Source: Paracoccaceae bacterium
GTDB taxonomy: Bacteria > Pseudomonadota > Alphaproteobacteria > Rhodobacterales > Rhodobacteraceae
Assembly (NCBI GenBank): GCA_018607905.1
Contig: JABBAP010000054.1
Span: forward strand, 62,001 to 126,000
Direction: 5' to 3'
Length of the DNA stretch: 64,000 bases
Shown: one piece after another, positions 55,671 through 64,000 of the stretch
How the letters are laid out: each line of letters starts with the position of its first letter
Numbering within the stretch: the stretch's first letter is position 1
Translations under genes and position numbers: made by a program
The notes under the pieces: generated by a model
Seen by the model: only the letters and a program-made list of their open reading frames with translations
Told to the model about the DNA's origin: nothing
Database searches by the model: none

Positions 55671-56014
55671 CCCGCGGCCTTCATTCCTTTGCTCAATGCG
55701 TCATCTACAGTGGCGTAAATCGCAAAAACCTTATCCATGCGCGTCAACGTAAACACCTTTGCAACCGCGACCGTAAGCGATGCCAATTCCAGCGTTTTGT
55801 CGCGCCCCATTTGCTTCATCACGGTTACCACAGCCCCTAACCCTGAACTGTCCATAAAGGCGATATCCGTCATATCCAACACGATGTGATTTGCGCCACC
55901 TTCAGAGATTTCACGCAATCCTTCCTTGAATCGGACGGCCTGCGCCGCATCCAACCGCGTGTCACACAGCTTCGCCACAGTAATGCCATCCACGACCTTA
56001 GTTTCAATTTCCAT
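55667..56014 (-). CDS. STAS-domain anti-anti-sigma factor
   Basis: 115 aa. The serine-bearing loop is ITVAKLCDTRLDAAQ then LDMTDIAFMDSSGLGAVVTV, with Ser56 and Ser57 the candidate phosphorylation sites. STAS proteins of this kind free a partner from the RsbW-type kinase. A good AGGG lies upstream of ATG 56014. Its stop overlaps the kinase gene by 4 bp (55667-55670), so both are made together. Confidence 0.9.
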   Translation of the reverse strand: MEIETKVVDGITVAKLCDTRLDAAQAVRFKEGLREISEGGANHIVLDMTDIAFMDSSGLGAVVTVMKQMGRDKTLELASLTVAVAKVFTLTRMDKVFAIYATVDDALSKGMKAAG

Positions 56015-56206
56015 TTGCTACCCTTTACAAATCACTTCGCCATTCAAAACAGGTGTCCCGTTTCTCTTTTCCCTAATTTTTCACAAAACCCCTACCAAAT
56101 CCTTTCTAACCCCCACCAAACGGCAACAATTTGATACAATTGTAGCGATTGCCAAGGCCGCAATGTCTTCCTAAATTCATCACTGAAACCAGACAGGAGC
56201 CAGATC

Positions 56207-57382
56207 ATGACCATCGCAATCGTAGGTGCCGCACGCACCCCAATGGGTGGCCTTGGCGGCGCTTTGTCTGATGTCCCAGCACCAGAACTTGGCGGCGTCG
56301 CGATCAAAGCAGCCCTCGCTGGCGCAACTGTACCCCCATCCGATGTCGACGAGCTCCTCATGGGCTGCGTCTTGCCCGCTGGCCTTGGCCAAGCCCCCGC
56401 CCGTCAAGCAGGTTTCGCCGCTGGTCTTGGCATCGACGTCCCTGCGACAACAGTGAACAAAATGTGCGGCTCTGGCATGAAAACCGTGATGATGGCCCAC
56501 GATCAACTGGCGCTCGGCAACGCAGACATCATGGTTGCAGGCGGCATGGAAAGCATGTCCCTCTCGCCCTACATCCTTCCAAAAATGCGCTCAGGCGCAC
56601 GGCTGGGCCACGGCGAGGTCAAAGACCACATGTTCCTCGACGGGTTAGAGGACGCCTACGACAAAGGCCGCCTAATGGGCACTTTCGCCGAAGATTGCGC
56701 TGAAAAATACCAATTCACCCGCCAATCCCAAGACGGCTACGCTCTGCAATCCCTGTCACGCGCCCTAAACGCCAGCGAAACAGGCGTCCTGTCCGCCGAA
56801 ATCGCGCCGGTCACACTGAAAACCCGCAAAGGCGAGGTGACCATTTCTACCGACGAACAACCTCAAAACGCCCGCCCCGAGAAAATCCCAAACCTAAAAC
56901 CCGCCTTCCGCGATGGCGGCACAGTCACCGCTGCCAACTCCTCGTCCATCTCCGATGGTGCAGCCGCCCTCGTCCTTGCCACGCCATCCGCGGTCGAGTC
57001 GAAAAACCTGCCCGTTCGCGCACGAATCCTCGGCCATTCCAGCCACGCCCAAGAACCGGGCCTCTTTACCACCGCCCCAATCCAAGCCGCACAAAAACTT
57101 CTCGATAAACTCGGCTGGTCCACCGACGATGTGGACCTCTGGGAAGTAAACGAAGCCTTTGCCGTCGTGCCCATGGCCTTCGCGCGCGACCTCAACATCG
57201 CGCCCGAAAAACTCAACATTCGCGGCGGCGCTTGCGCCCTTGGCCACCCAATCGGCGCGTCAGGCACCCGCATCCTCGTCACCCTGCTAAACGCGCTCGA
57301 AACCACCAACCAGAAACGCGGCATCGCTGCTATCTGCATCGGCGGCGGCGAAGCAACTGCGGTGGCGATTGAACGCCCTTAA
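56207..57382 (+). CDS. Acetyl-CoA acetyltransferase (thiolase)
   Basis: 391 aa. Nucleophilic Cys87 is in NKMCGSGMKTVMMAHDQL. The catalytic His is in CALGHPIGASGTRIL, and the second Cys in AICIGGGEATAVAI near the C-terminus. It condenses two acetyl-CoA to acetoacetyl-CoA or cleaves 3-oxoacyl-CoA. No phaB/phaC or fad genes adjoin, so biosynthetic versus degradative use is open. The following 135 bp hold no gene; they contain AAAATAC and a GC-rich hairpin resembling family intergenic repeats. Confidence 0.92.
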   Translation: MTIAIVGAARTPMGGLGGALSDVPAPELGGVAIKAALAGATVPPSDVDELLMGCVLPAGLGQAPARQAGFAAGLGIDVPATTVNKMCGSGMKTVMMAHDQLALGNADIMVAGGMESMSLSPYILPKMRSGARLGHGEVKDHMFLDGLEDAYDKGRLMGTFAEDCAEKYQFTRQSQDGYALQSLSRALNASETGVLSAEIAPVTLKTRKGEVTISTDEQPQNARPEKIPNLKPAFRDGGTVTAANSSSISDGAAALVLATPSAVESKNLPVRARILGHSSHAQEPGLFTTAPIQAAQKLLDKLGWSTDDVDLWEVNEAFAVVPMAFARDLNIAPEKLNIRGGACALGHPIGASGTRILVTLLNALETTNQKRGIAAICIGGGEATAVAIERP

Positions 57383-57517
57383 TTTCTTTTTCGTCAAAAT
57401 ACTTTGAGCGCGCGCAGAGCGCGGGGGCAACGCCCCAAAACAGCTGTTTCCAGCCCAAACCTAACCAATTGGTCAGTTTCCTCTTGATCGTTTTTCCGAC
57501 TGGTGAAATACTGGGGG

Positions 57518-59320
57518 ATGTACACAGACCTTCCCACATGGCCCGCTTCCGCTTCTAAACTTGTCGCAACTGCTGCGGGGCGCGAGCCCGCTGATCTGGT
57601 GATCAAAGGCGGCACTTGGGTCAACGTGCACACACGCGAAACCCTAAAAAACCACGACATCGCCATTCGCGAAGGCCGCTTTGCCTATTGCGGTCCTGAC
57701 GCATCCCACTGCATCGGCGATGACACACAAATCATCCACGCTGAGGGCCGCTACATCGTTCCGGGCCTGTGTGACGGCCACATGCACATCGAATCTGGCA
57801 TGCTCACCGTCTCCCGTTTCACGCAGGCCGTCATCCCCCACGGCACCACAACGATGTTCGTTGACCCACACGAGGTTGCAAACGTTCTTGGCATGGCAGG
57901 CGTGCGTCACATGCACGACGAAGCATTGGCACAGCCCATCAATGTCTTCGTGCAAATGCCTTCCTGCGCCCCCTCCGCGCCGGGATTAGAAACCACAGGC
58001 ACCGAGCTTGGCCCAGAAGACGTGGCCGAAGCGATGACATGGCCAAACATCATCGGCCTCGGCGAAATGATGAATTTTCCGGGTGTCGTGAACGGCGACC
58101 CCAAAATGCTCGCTGAAATCGCCGCCACACAAATGGCGAATAAAACAGTCGGCGGCCACTACGCATCGCCTGATCTTGGCCCAAACTTCCACGCCTATGC
58201 CGCAGGTGGCCCCGCTGATGATCACGAGGGCACATGCGAAGCAGACGCAATCGCCCGCGTGCGCCAAGGCATGCGCTCGATGATGCGACTCGGTTCGGCA
58301 TGGTACGACGTCGAAACCCAAATCACCGCCGTTACCGAAAAGGGCCTCGATCCGCGCAACTTTATCCTGTGCACAGACGACAGCCATTCTGGCACGCTGG
58401 TCAACGACGGCCACATGAACCGCGTTGTGCGCCACGCCATTGAATGCGGCTGCGACCCGTTGATCGCGCTGCAAATGGCAACGATCAACACTGCCACCCA
58501 CTTCGGTTTAGAACGGGAGCTAGGCTCCATCACGCCGGGTCGCCGCGCCGATCTGATCTTGTCGTCCGACTTAAAATCCCTACCAATCGAACACGTCATC
58601 GCACGGGGCAAAACCATCGCCCAAAACGGCGCAGGCACCGTCGATCCAACCGCCTACAACTGGCCCGCAAACACACGCGGCACCGTAAACCTCGGCAAAA
58701 CCCTCACCCACACAGACTTCGCGATCAGCGCCCCAACAGGCGCAAACACCGCCACCGCGCGCGTCATCGGCGTTGTCGAAAACCAAGCCCCAACCAAAGC
58801 GCTCACTGCCGAACTCTCCGTCACAGATGGCCTTGTGAACGGCGACGAAGGCCAAGACGTCTGCCAAATCGCCCTCGTGGAACGCCACCGCGCCACAGGC
58901 GATGTTACCAACGGTTTCGTCTCTGGCTTCAACTACTCAGGCGACATGGCAATGGCCTCAACCGTGGCACACGACAGCCACCACATGATCGTCGTCGGTA
59001 CCAGCCGCGAAAACATGGCCCTTGCTGCAAACCGTCTTGGCGAAGTCGGCGGCGGCATCTGTGTGTTCAAAGACGGCAAGGAACTTGCGATGGTCGAACT
59101 GCCCATCGCGGGCCTGATGTCAGACAAACCCGCACCAGACGTGGCCAAAGCCGCCGATAAAATGGTCGCAGCGATGGCTGATTGCGGCTGCACACTCAAC
59201 AACGCCTACATGCAACACTCCCTGCTGGCGCTCGTCGTGATCCCCGAACTGAGGATTTCCGACCTCGGCCTTGTGGACGTGACCAAATTCGAAATGACAC
59301 CACTTTTTGTGGAAACTTAA
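57518..59320 (+). CDS. ade: Adenine deaminase
   Basis: 600 aa of the AdeC amidohydrolase family. It deaminates adenine to hypoxanthine. Metal ligands are in GLCDGHMHIESGML near residue 85, FVDPHEV, GHYASPDLG, and CTDDSHSGTLVNDGHMNRVV near 290. C-terminal signatures SGFNYSGDMAMASTVAHDSH are seen. ATG 57518 is chosen, though the GGGGG just before it is closer than usual; a GTG at 57503 is possible. It precedes amn by 31 bp, so both act in adenine nucleotide breakdown. Confidence 0.93.
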   Translation: MYTDLPTWPASASKLVATAAGREPADLVIKGGTWVNVHTRETLKNHDIAIREGRFAYCGPDASHCIGDDTQIIHAEGRYIVPGLCDGHMHIESGMLTVSRFTQAVIPHGTTTMFVDPHEVANVLGMAGVRHMHDEALAQPINVFVQMPSCAPSAPGLETTGTELGPEDVAEAMTWPNIIGLGEMMNFPGVVNGDPKMLAEIAATQMANKTVGGHYASPDLGPNFHAYAAGGPADDHEGTCEADAIARVRQGMRSMMRLGSAWYDVETQITAVTEKGLDPRNFILCTDDSHSGTLVNDGHMNRVVRHAIECGCDPLIALQMATINTATHFGLERELGSITPGRRADLILSSDLKSLPIEHVIARGKTIAQNGAGTVDPTAYNWPANTRGTVNLGKTLTHTDFAISAPTGANTATARVIGVVENQAPTKALTAELSVTDGLVNGDEGQDVCQIALVERHRATGDVTNGFVSGFNYSGDMAMASTVAHDSHHMIVVGTSRENMALAANRLGEVGGGICVFKDGKELAMVELPIAGLMSDKPAPDVAKAADKMVAAMADCGCTLNNAYMQHSLLALVVIPELRISDLGLVDVTKFEMTPLFVET

Positions 59321-59351
59321 ACAGATAAAAACAATAAGAAACGAGCACGCA

Positions 59352-60839
59352 ATGATTAAACTAGAACCGATTTACACAAACCTGATCGAACCGCCCTTAC
59401 AGGCCCCCCTCAGCTTTACCAACGCGGCCGACGCCGTTGATGCAATCGAGGCGCTTTACGAAACGGCAACCAACTTCCTATGCGGCCACTTCGCAGATTA
59501 TCACGCAGGTAAAACACCCGAAGGCCACTACCGCGCCTGTTATCCAAAACTGTCGATCACCACATCGACCTTCACCAAAGTCGATACACGCCTGTCCTTT
59601 GGGCATGTCGGCGCACCGGGCACCTACACAACCACGCTCACGCGGCCCAAATTATTCCGCCATTACTTGCTTCAACAAATCGGGCTTCTGCTAGAAAACC
59701 ACCAAGTGCCGGTCACCGTCAGTGTTTCGGACACACCAATTCCGCTACATTTCGCACTTACCGATGAACTGCGCTTGGCCGAGGGCGAAAACCGTGCCGA
59801 TGCCAGCCCGTTGCGCGATATCTTTGATGTGCCAGATCTGAAAACCACCAACGATGACATTGCAAACGGCGATGCCGAAATCGGCCCCGATGGATTCCGC
59901 CCGCTCGCCCCCTTTACCGCACAACGCGTCGATTACTCACTTGCCCGTCTTGCGCATTATACCGCGACCGATCCCGCGCATTTCCAGAACCACATCCTGT
60001 TCACAAACTACGCGTTTTACATGGATGAATTTGTCTCCTTCGCCAAAAAGGCGCTCGCGGATCCTGCCAGCGGGTACACATCGTTTGTGGCATCAGGAAA
60101 CTGCATCGCGACACCCGAAATTCCAAATATTACTGAAGCAGTCAAACAGCCCCAAATGCCAACCTACCACCTGACCCGCGCAGACGGGTCTGGCATCACG
60201 CTTGTGAACATCGGCGTCGGCCCGTCCAACGCTAAAACCGCCACCGATCACATCGCCGTTTTACGTCCGCACGCTTGGCTCATGCTCGGCCATTGCGCAG
60301 GGCTTCGCAACTCGCAATCCCTTGGCGATTACGTCCTCGCTCACGCATACGTGCGCGAAGATTCCGTGCTTGACAACGACCTCCCGCTTTGGGTTCCCGT
60401 CCCAGCCCTCGCTGAAATCCAGATCGCACTGGAAAACGCAGTAGCCGAGGTTACCAAACTCGAAGGCTACGCCCTTAAACAGGTCATGCGCACAGGCACT
60501 GTTGCATCGGTTGATAACCGCAACTGGGAATTGCGCGAGCAATCTGGCCCCGTGCAGCGCCTCTCGCAATCGCGGGCCATCGCCCTTGATATGGAAAGCG
60601 CGACAATCGCGGCCAATGGCTTTCGGTTCCGCGTCCCCTACGGCACCCTTTTGTGCGTGTCCGATAAACCCCTGCACGGCGAACTAAAACTGCCGGGCAT
60701 GGCCTCTGAATTTTACAGCACACAGGTCGCCAGCCACCTTCAAATTGGGATCAAAGCGATGGAATCTCTGCGCGATATGCCGCTCGAGCGATTGCACTCT
60801 CGTAAACTTCGCAGCTTTGATGAGACTGCGTTTTTGTAG
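59352..60839 (+). CDS. amn: AMP nucleosidase
   Basis: 495 aa. It splits AMP into adenine and ribose 5-phosphate. The C-terminal phosphorylase-like core has ALDMESATIAANGFRFRVPY, and the PLHGELKLPGMASEFY block near residue 445. The N-terminal AMN domain runs from residues 15 to 170. ATG 59352 has a short purine tract upstream. Follows ade by 31 bp; the product adenine is the substrate of that enzyme, so AMP is turned into hypoxanthine and ribose phosphate. Confidence 0.94.
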   Translation: MIKLEPIYTNLIEPPLQAPLSFTNAADAVDAIEALYETATNFLCGHFADYHAGKTPEGHYRACYPKLSITTSTFTKVDTRLSFGHVGAPGTYTTTLTRPKLFRHYLLQQIGLLLENHQVPVTVSVSDTPIPLHFALTDELRLAEGENRADASPLRDIFDVPDLKTTNDDIANGDAEIGPDGFRPLAPFTAQRVDYSLARLAHYTATDPAHFQNHILFTNYAFYMDEFVSFAKKALADPASGYTSFVASGNCIATPEIPNITEAVKQPQMPTYHLTRADGSGITLVNIGVGPSNAKTATDHIAVLRPHAWLMLGHCAGLRNSQSLGDYVLAHAYVREDSVLDNDLPLWVPVPALAEIQIALENAVAEVTKLEGYALKQVMRTGTVASVDNRNWELREQSGPVQRLSQSRAIALDMESATIAANGFRFRVPYGTLLCVSDKPLHGELKLPGMASEFYSTQVASHLQIGIKAMESLRDMPLERLHSRKLRSFDETAFL

Positions 60840-61103
60840 GAAAATCACGCCAATCGGAGCCTTGAACCACGCGAATGCAACCTAGCGTTTCATGGGCCGT
60901 TGTACGCCTATGCCCGTGGAAATTCGAACATCAAGCAAAAAATTTGGTAATCAACCCCTAGAATCCCTTAAAAACATGGATTTTTCGCACTTTTGAGACC
61001 TCAAATTCGTTGTGTTGCTCCACAATATCTTGTTAAATACTGTAAGACACCCACCAAGGGGCTCAAAATGAGCATGTCAAAGAACACAACAAGGAGCAGT
61101 CAC

Positions 61104-61394
61104 TTGACTCAGAAACCTATGACCAAAACACAACTCGTTGCAGCACTTGCAGAAGCAACTGGTTCAGACAAAAAAACAGCAGACGCCAACTTGGCAGCTC
61201 TGACAGCGATCATCACGCAAGAAGTTGCAGCAGGCGGCGCAGTTACGCTTCCTGGTCTTGGCAAATTCGCTTGCCGCGCCCGTCCAGAGCGTATGGTTCG
61301 CAACCCAGCCACAGGCGAGCAAATGCACAAAGACGCAGACCGCGTTGCAAAAGTGACTATCGCAAAAGCACTGAAAGACGTGATCAACGCTTAA
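61104..61394 (+). CDS. HU-family DNA-binding protein
   Basis: 96 aa. HU dimers bend and compact DNA. The core MTKTQLVAALAEATGSDKKT and the arm-region GKFACRARPERMVRNPATGE are visible, with KVTIAKALKDVINA at the end. The start is TTG 61104, because a perfect AAGGAG sits seven bases before it and ATG 61119 and 61068 lack such a site. The 264 bp upstream hold the promoter only. It ends in a strong hairpin. Confidence 0.93.
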   Translation: MTQKPMTKTQLVAALAEATGSDKKTADANLAALTAIITQEVAAGGAVTLPGLGKFACRARPERMVRNPATGEQMHKDADRVAKVTIAKALKDVINA

Positions 61395-61416
61395 GCGTTC
61401 TTTACTTCGAATTACT

Positions 61417-61443
61417 AAGGCCGTCCCTTTGGGCGGCCTTTTT
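61417..61443 (+). terminator. Rho-independent terminator of the HU gene
   Basis: Stem AAGGCCGTCC / GGGCGGCCTT with a 4-nt loop, followed by five T residues. The end overlaps the convergent MFS stop codon. Confidence 0.85.
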
Positions 61444-62629
61444 ACGTTGCCGATATGGCCGATAAATTCCCACGCAGCGTCAGCACCAAAACAAATGCCA
61501 TCACACAGGCCGCAGCACCACTGATTGTCACGTACAATCCAACCACATCCACCATCACACCCATCACAAACGTGCCCAGCGTCGCCAGCCCCCAAAACGC
61601 GGTTTGATCCAGCGCGATTAAAACACCACGCCGCCCCTCAGGACTGTTCGCCAGATACCGCCCGTACACCAGTGCCTTGCCCAGTTTGACCGATCCAAAA
61701 ATCATCACTGTTAGGCACAGCAGCCAGAACGATCCAACCACCATCAACGCCAAAACGCCCAGACTGTAAAACGCCCAAATCCCCAACGCCCAGCGCCCGG
61801 GGAACCTGATCCGATCCGACAGGCGTTCTGCCACCACCGTCACCGTGATCGCGCCGATCCAGCTGGAAATATTCACCAGCGCAATCATGTCGCCGTAGTC
61901 TGGAAACCGTTCGCGCAAAACCAGCGGCCACAGGATGTACCCCGTCGGCACCATAAACAGGCCCAGCATCACGCTCGCCAACCAAATATCAAAACTCTCT
62001 GGCATGGCGCGAAAATGCGCAATCACATCGCTTAACCCACCACGGATCGTTGCCACAGGGCGTACAAATCGCGGCGCTTGGCGTTGATGTAACCGCAAAA
62101 ACAAAACGCTCAACGCCATCAACAAACCGTTCACCACAAACCCGCCAACCGCCATCAGAAACGGGATCAACAACCCCGTCAACGTCCCCACCAGCTTTGC
62201 CACATTATGCGCGCTCGCGGCCAACAAGGCATTGCGCTGCACCGGCGCAGGCGTGGCCTCAGCGATGAACGTATCAATCGCAGGGTTGGACACCGCGCTC
62301 ACCAGCCCAGCCGCCACGCAATAGGCGAAAAACAACTGCGGCACGAACCCAAACGCGTGATCCAATATGCCGTAGCCGATCAAAATCCCCGCAAACAGCA
62401 GCGTAGAAACCCCGTAACTCAGCCCCGCACCAATGCGATCCGTCAGCGCCCCGCCAATCAGCGTGAACACCAGAAAAGGCGAGAGCACCAACGCCTGATA
62501 AAACCCGATCTCCGTCGCCGAAAGCTGCGCGTGAAACGTCATGTACCACGTGAACAAAACGGTCTGAAACCCTTCGCCCCAATGCCAAAACCCATAGGCG
62601 CGAAAGAAATTACCACGATACATCTGCAC
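61442..62629 (-). CDS. MFS transporter
   Basis: 395 aa with about 12 membrane segments and the MFS loop GALTDRIGAGLSYGVSTLLF near residue 60. Substrate unknown. It starts MQMYRGNFFRAYGFWHW, and is divergent from an XRE-cupin regulator. The shared 105-bp region holds a 10-bp inverted repeat, which suggests control by that regulator. Confidence 0.85.
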   Translation of the reverse strand: MQMYRGNFFRAYGFWHWGEGFQTVLFTWYMTFHAQLSATEIGFYQALVLSPFLVFTLIGGALTDRIGAGLSYGVSTLLFAGILIGYGILDHAFGFVPQLFFAYCVAAGLVSAVSNPAIDTFIAEATPAPVQRNALLAASAHNVAKLVGTLTGLLIPFLMAVGGFVVNGLLMALSVLFLRLHQRQAPRFVRPVATIRGGLSDVIAHFRAMPESFDIWLASVMLGLFMVPTGYILWPLVLRERFPDYGDMIALVNISSWIGAITVTVVAERLSDRIRFPGRWALGIWAFYSLGVLALMVVGSFWLLCLTVMIFGSVKLGKALVYGRYLANSPEGRRGVLIALDQTAFWGLATLGTFVMGVMVDVVGLYVTISGAAACVMAFVLVLTLRGNLSAISAT

Positions 62630-62693
62630 GACCCCTTGGCTTGAACCCTCTCACATTCACGGTTAATCTGAATTTTGATGGGTCATTTCTTAT

Positions 62694-62727
62694 CTCATCA
62701 TAAAAATGTAACTAAAATTATGATGAG
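62694..62727. promoter_or_regulatory. 10-bp inverted repeat between the MFS and XRE-cupin genes
   Basis: Perfect arms CTCATCATAA (62694-62703) and TTATGATGAG (62718-62727) are 14 bp apart, 24 bp centre to centre. It is a candidate operator for the adjacent regulator in the divergent promoter region. It lies just before the chosen start at 62735. Confidence 0.6.
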
Positions 62728-62734
62728 TCAAGCC

Positions 62735-63304
62735 ATGTCTCGTGAAACCCAACCGATTATCGGCACCCGTATGCGTGAATTGCGCAAGGCCAAGGGCATG
62801 ACCCTGAAAGACCTTGCCACCGCGACCGATCTTTCCATCGGCTACCTCAGCCAGCTAGAACGCCAAGACGCCACGCCATCAGTCAGCGCGCTCAACGTCA
62901 TCGGCACGGCTCTTGGCGTTGGCATCAACTGGTTTTTCCCCGACCCGAACACGGCAGAAAACCCTGAAACCGATATCGCGACCCGCGCCAATGCCCGCCG
63001 CACCCTGCGCTACGCATCTGGCGTGCGCGATGAACTGCTGTCGCCCAACCTGTCGGGCCAACTTGAAATGATCCTCACCACCTTTGATCCTGGCGCCAGC
63101 TCTGGCCCAGATCTTTATGCGCACAAAGGCGAAGAAGGCGGCTTTGTCACGGAAGGCGAACTCACCCTTACTGTCGGTGATCAAACATTAACGCTACGCC
63201 AAGGCGATGCGTTCCAGTTCCCATCCACAACCCCGCACCGCTATCATAACGCCAGCGATGCGCGCACGGTGATTCTCTGGGCGGTCACGCCACCCCACTA
63301 CTAA
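62735..63304 (+). CDS. XRE-family regulator with C-terminal cupin domain
   Basis: 189 aa. The HTH (residues 10-65) contains GTRMRELRKAKGMTLKDLAT and LSIGYLSQLERQDATPSVSA. The C-terminal cupin has GELTLTVGDQTLTLRQGDAF and FPSTTPHRYHN near residue 165. Such regulators often control amino acid or polyamine genes. ATG 62735 is chosen over 62720 and 62723, which overlap the repeat. It precedes the esterase gene by 10 bp, so they may share a transcript. Confidence 0.9.
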   Translation: MSRETQPIIGTRMRELRKAKGMTLKDLATATDLSIGYLSQLERQDATPSVSALNVIGTALGVGINWFFPDPNTAENPETDIATRANARRTLRYASGVRDELLSPNLSGQLEMILTTFDPGASSGPDLYAHKGEEGGFVTEGELTLTVGDQTLTLRQGDAFQFPSTTPHRYHNASDARTVILWAVTPPHY

Positions 63305-63314
63305 AGGACACATC

Positions 63315-64000
63315 ATGCCAAAAGACGTACACCCCCAAATCCAAGCCATCATCGACATCATGGCGGCACTTGGCGTTCCAAAAATCCAAGACATGACAGT
63401 CCCCGCCGCCCGAACGTTAGTCGATCAAACCGCGCTAAAACGGCTTGAAACCTATCCAGCCCCCGCCGTGGCGCAGGTCACAAACACTTCCACTGGTGCA
63501 GGATACGGCCACGTACCGGTTCGCATCTTTCACCCAACCACTGCTCAAAACACCCCCGCCATCGTGTTCTTTCACGGCGGCGGCCATGTCCTTGGCAGCC
63601 TAGACAGCTACGACACTGTCACGCGTTTCCTCGCCAACACAACAGGCGCAACCGTCATATCCGTCGATTACCGCATGGCGCCTGAATCCCCATTCCCCGC
63701 CGCGGTCGAAGATTGCTTTGATGCCACACGCTGGGCCCTCGCAAACGCAGCCGCGCTTAACATCGATCCCGCCAAAATCACCGTCTGTGGCGACAGCGCA
63801 GGCGGTAACCTTGCCGCCGTGGTCGCGCTCATGGCACGCGATGCCGAAATCACTCTCGCCGCGCAAATCCTCATCTATCCCGTCATTGATTATCGCGGCG
63901 GCACACCGTCCTACGATCAATACGGCACAGGCTATGGCGTGCTTGAAACTGCAGGCGTGAAATGGTTCACGGATCGCTACTTGCCAGACGCCGCACAACA
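63315..64000 (+). CDS. HSL-family alpha/beta hydrolase (esterase), partial
   Basis: 228 codons visible; the 3' end is off the right edge. The hormone-sensitive-lipase family motifs are present: VFFHGGGHVLGSL near residue 80 (oxyanion hole) and VCGDSAGGNLAAV near 160 (Ser nucleophile), with VDYRMAPESPFPAAVED between them. The catalytic Asp and His lie beyond or near the edge. It hydrolyses short acyl esters; the substrate is unknown. ATG 63315 has an AAAGGA. It follows the XRE-cupin gene by 10 bp. Confidence 0.88.
   Translation, partial: MPKDVHPQIQAIIDIMAALGVPKIQDMTVPAARTLVDQTALKRLETYPAPAVAQVTNTSTGAGYGHVPVRIFHPTTAQNTPAIVFFHGGGHVLGSLDSYDTVTRFLANTTGATVISVDYRMAPESPFPAAVEDCFDATRWALANAAALNIDPAKITVCGDSAGGNLAAVVALMARDAEITLAAQILIYPVIDYRGGTPSYDQYGTGYGVLETAGVKWFTDRYLPDAAQ

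Noticed and set aside
57386-57440. GC-rich hairpin after the thiolase gene as a terminator
   Set aside because: The GGGGC/GCCCC stem is short and followed by A residues on the plus strand, so it is more likely a family intergenic repeat.
58444-59160. A 238-codon open frame inside the adenine deaminase gene
   Set aside because: Same strand, different frame, Arg-rich with no domain; the deaminase frame has all catalytic motifs.

Overview
The window reads as chromosomal DNA of an alphaproteobacterium, most likely a marine member of the Rhodobacteraceae (Roseobacter group). This is inferred from protein signatures (DUF1244 protein, HU with a lysine/alanine-rich family pattern, DgcN/DgcA-type D-glutamate genes, alphaproteobacterial rpmH-rnpA-yidD-yidC-engB order) and moderate GC content; no rRNA or other taxonomic marker is present. 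It is almost entirely protein-coding. I saw no rRNA, tRNA, insertion sequence, phage or CRISPR array.

Layout. 1-5.8 kb: a partial TPR protein, ETF-quinone oxidoreductase, a PAP2-like membrane gene broken by an in-frame TAG, greA and a membrane coiled-coil protein. 5.8-10.1 kb: an overlapping molybdenum-cofactor operon (fdhD-mobA-mobB-moeA), divergent from an azlCD branched-chain amino acid exporter. 10.1-16 kb: an Lrp-type regulator divergent from alanine dehydrogenase, a peroxiredoxin-like protein, mscL, and an FAD dehydrogenase/GMC oxidoreductase pair. 16-21.5 kb: pheT and pheS, separated by an ArsR gene and an AT-rich ribbon-helix-helix-like gene on the opposite strand, then rplT-rpmI. 21.5-27.5 kb: pyk followed by a small membrane protein and a triple RidA-domain fusion, an N-formylglutamate amidohydrolase-like gene with DUF1244, and a desaturase pair. 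27.5-31.2 kb: a D-glutamate/D-amino acid cluster (dgcN, dgcA, unknown gene, D-amino acid aminotransferase). 31.4-35 kb: a TVP38 membrane protein, a flavin disulfide reductase and an orphan histidine kinase.

35.3-43.6 kb: the ribosome/membrane-biogenesis block (rpmH, rnpA, yidD, yidC, engB), interrupted by a glutamine amidotransferase, creatinase, ttcA, a carboxymuconolactone-decarboxylase-like gene and a MOSC gene. 43.6-47.6 kb: a DAO-type oxidase, a frameshifted alpha/beta hydrolase, an MFS exporter and an SDR enzyme. 47.6-55.1 kb: pbpC with a very large alpha-2-macroglobulin. 55-61.4 kb: an RsbW/STAS partner-switch pair, a thiolase, an adenine deaminase-AMP nucleosidase operon and HU. 61.4-64 kb: an MFS transporter divergent from an XRE-cupin regulator plus a partial HSL-family esterase.

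The genes point to a heterotroph living on nitrogenous organic matter: D-amino acids, creatine, alanine, purines and N-formylglutamate-like compounds, with ETF-linked respiration. The least explained parts are the RHH-like gene with its twin CTTATAAG operator between pheS and pheT, the triple RidA protein, and the two broken genes.
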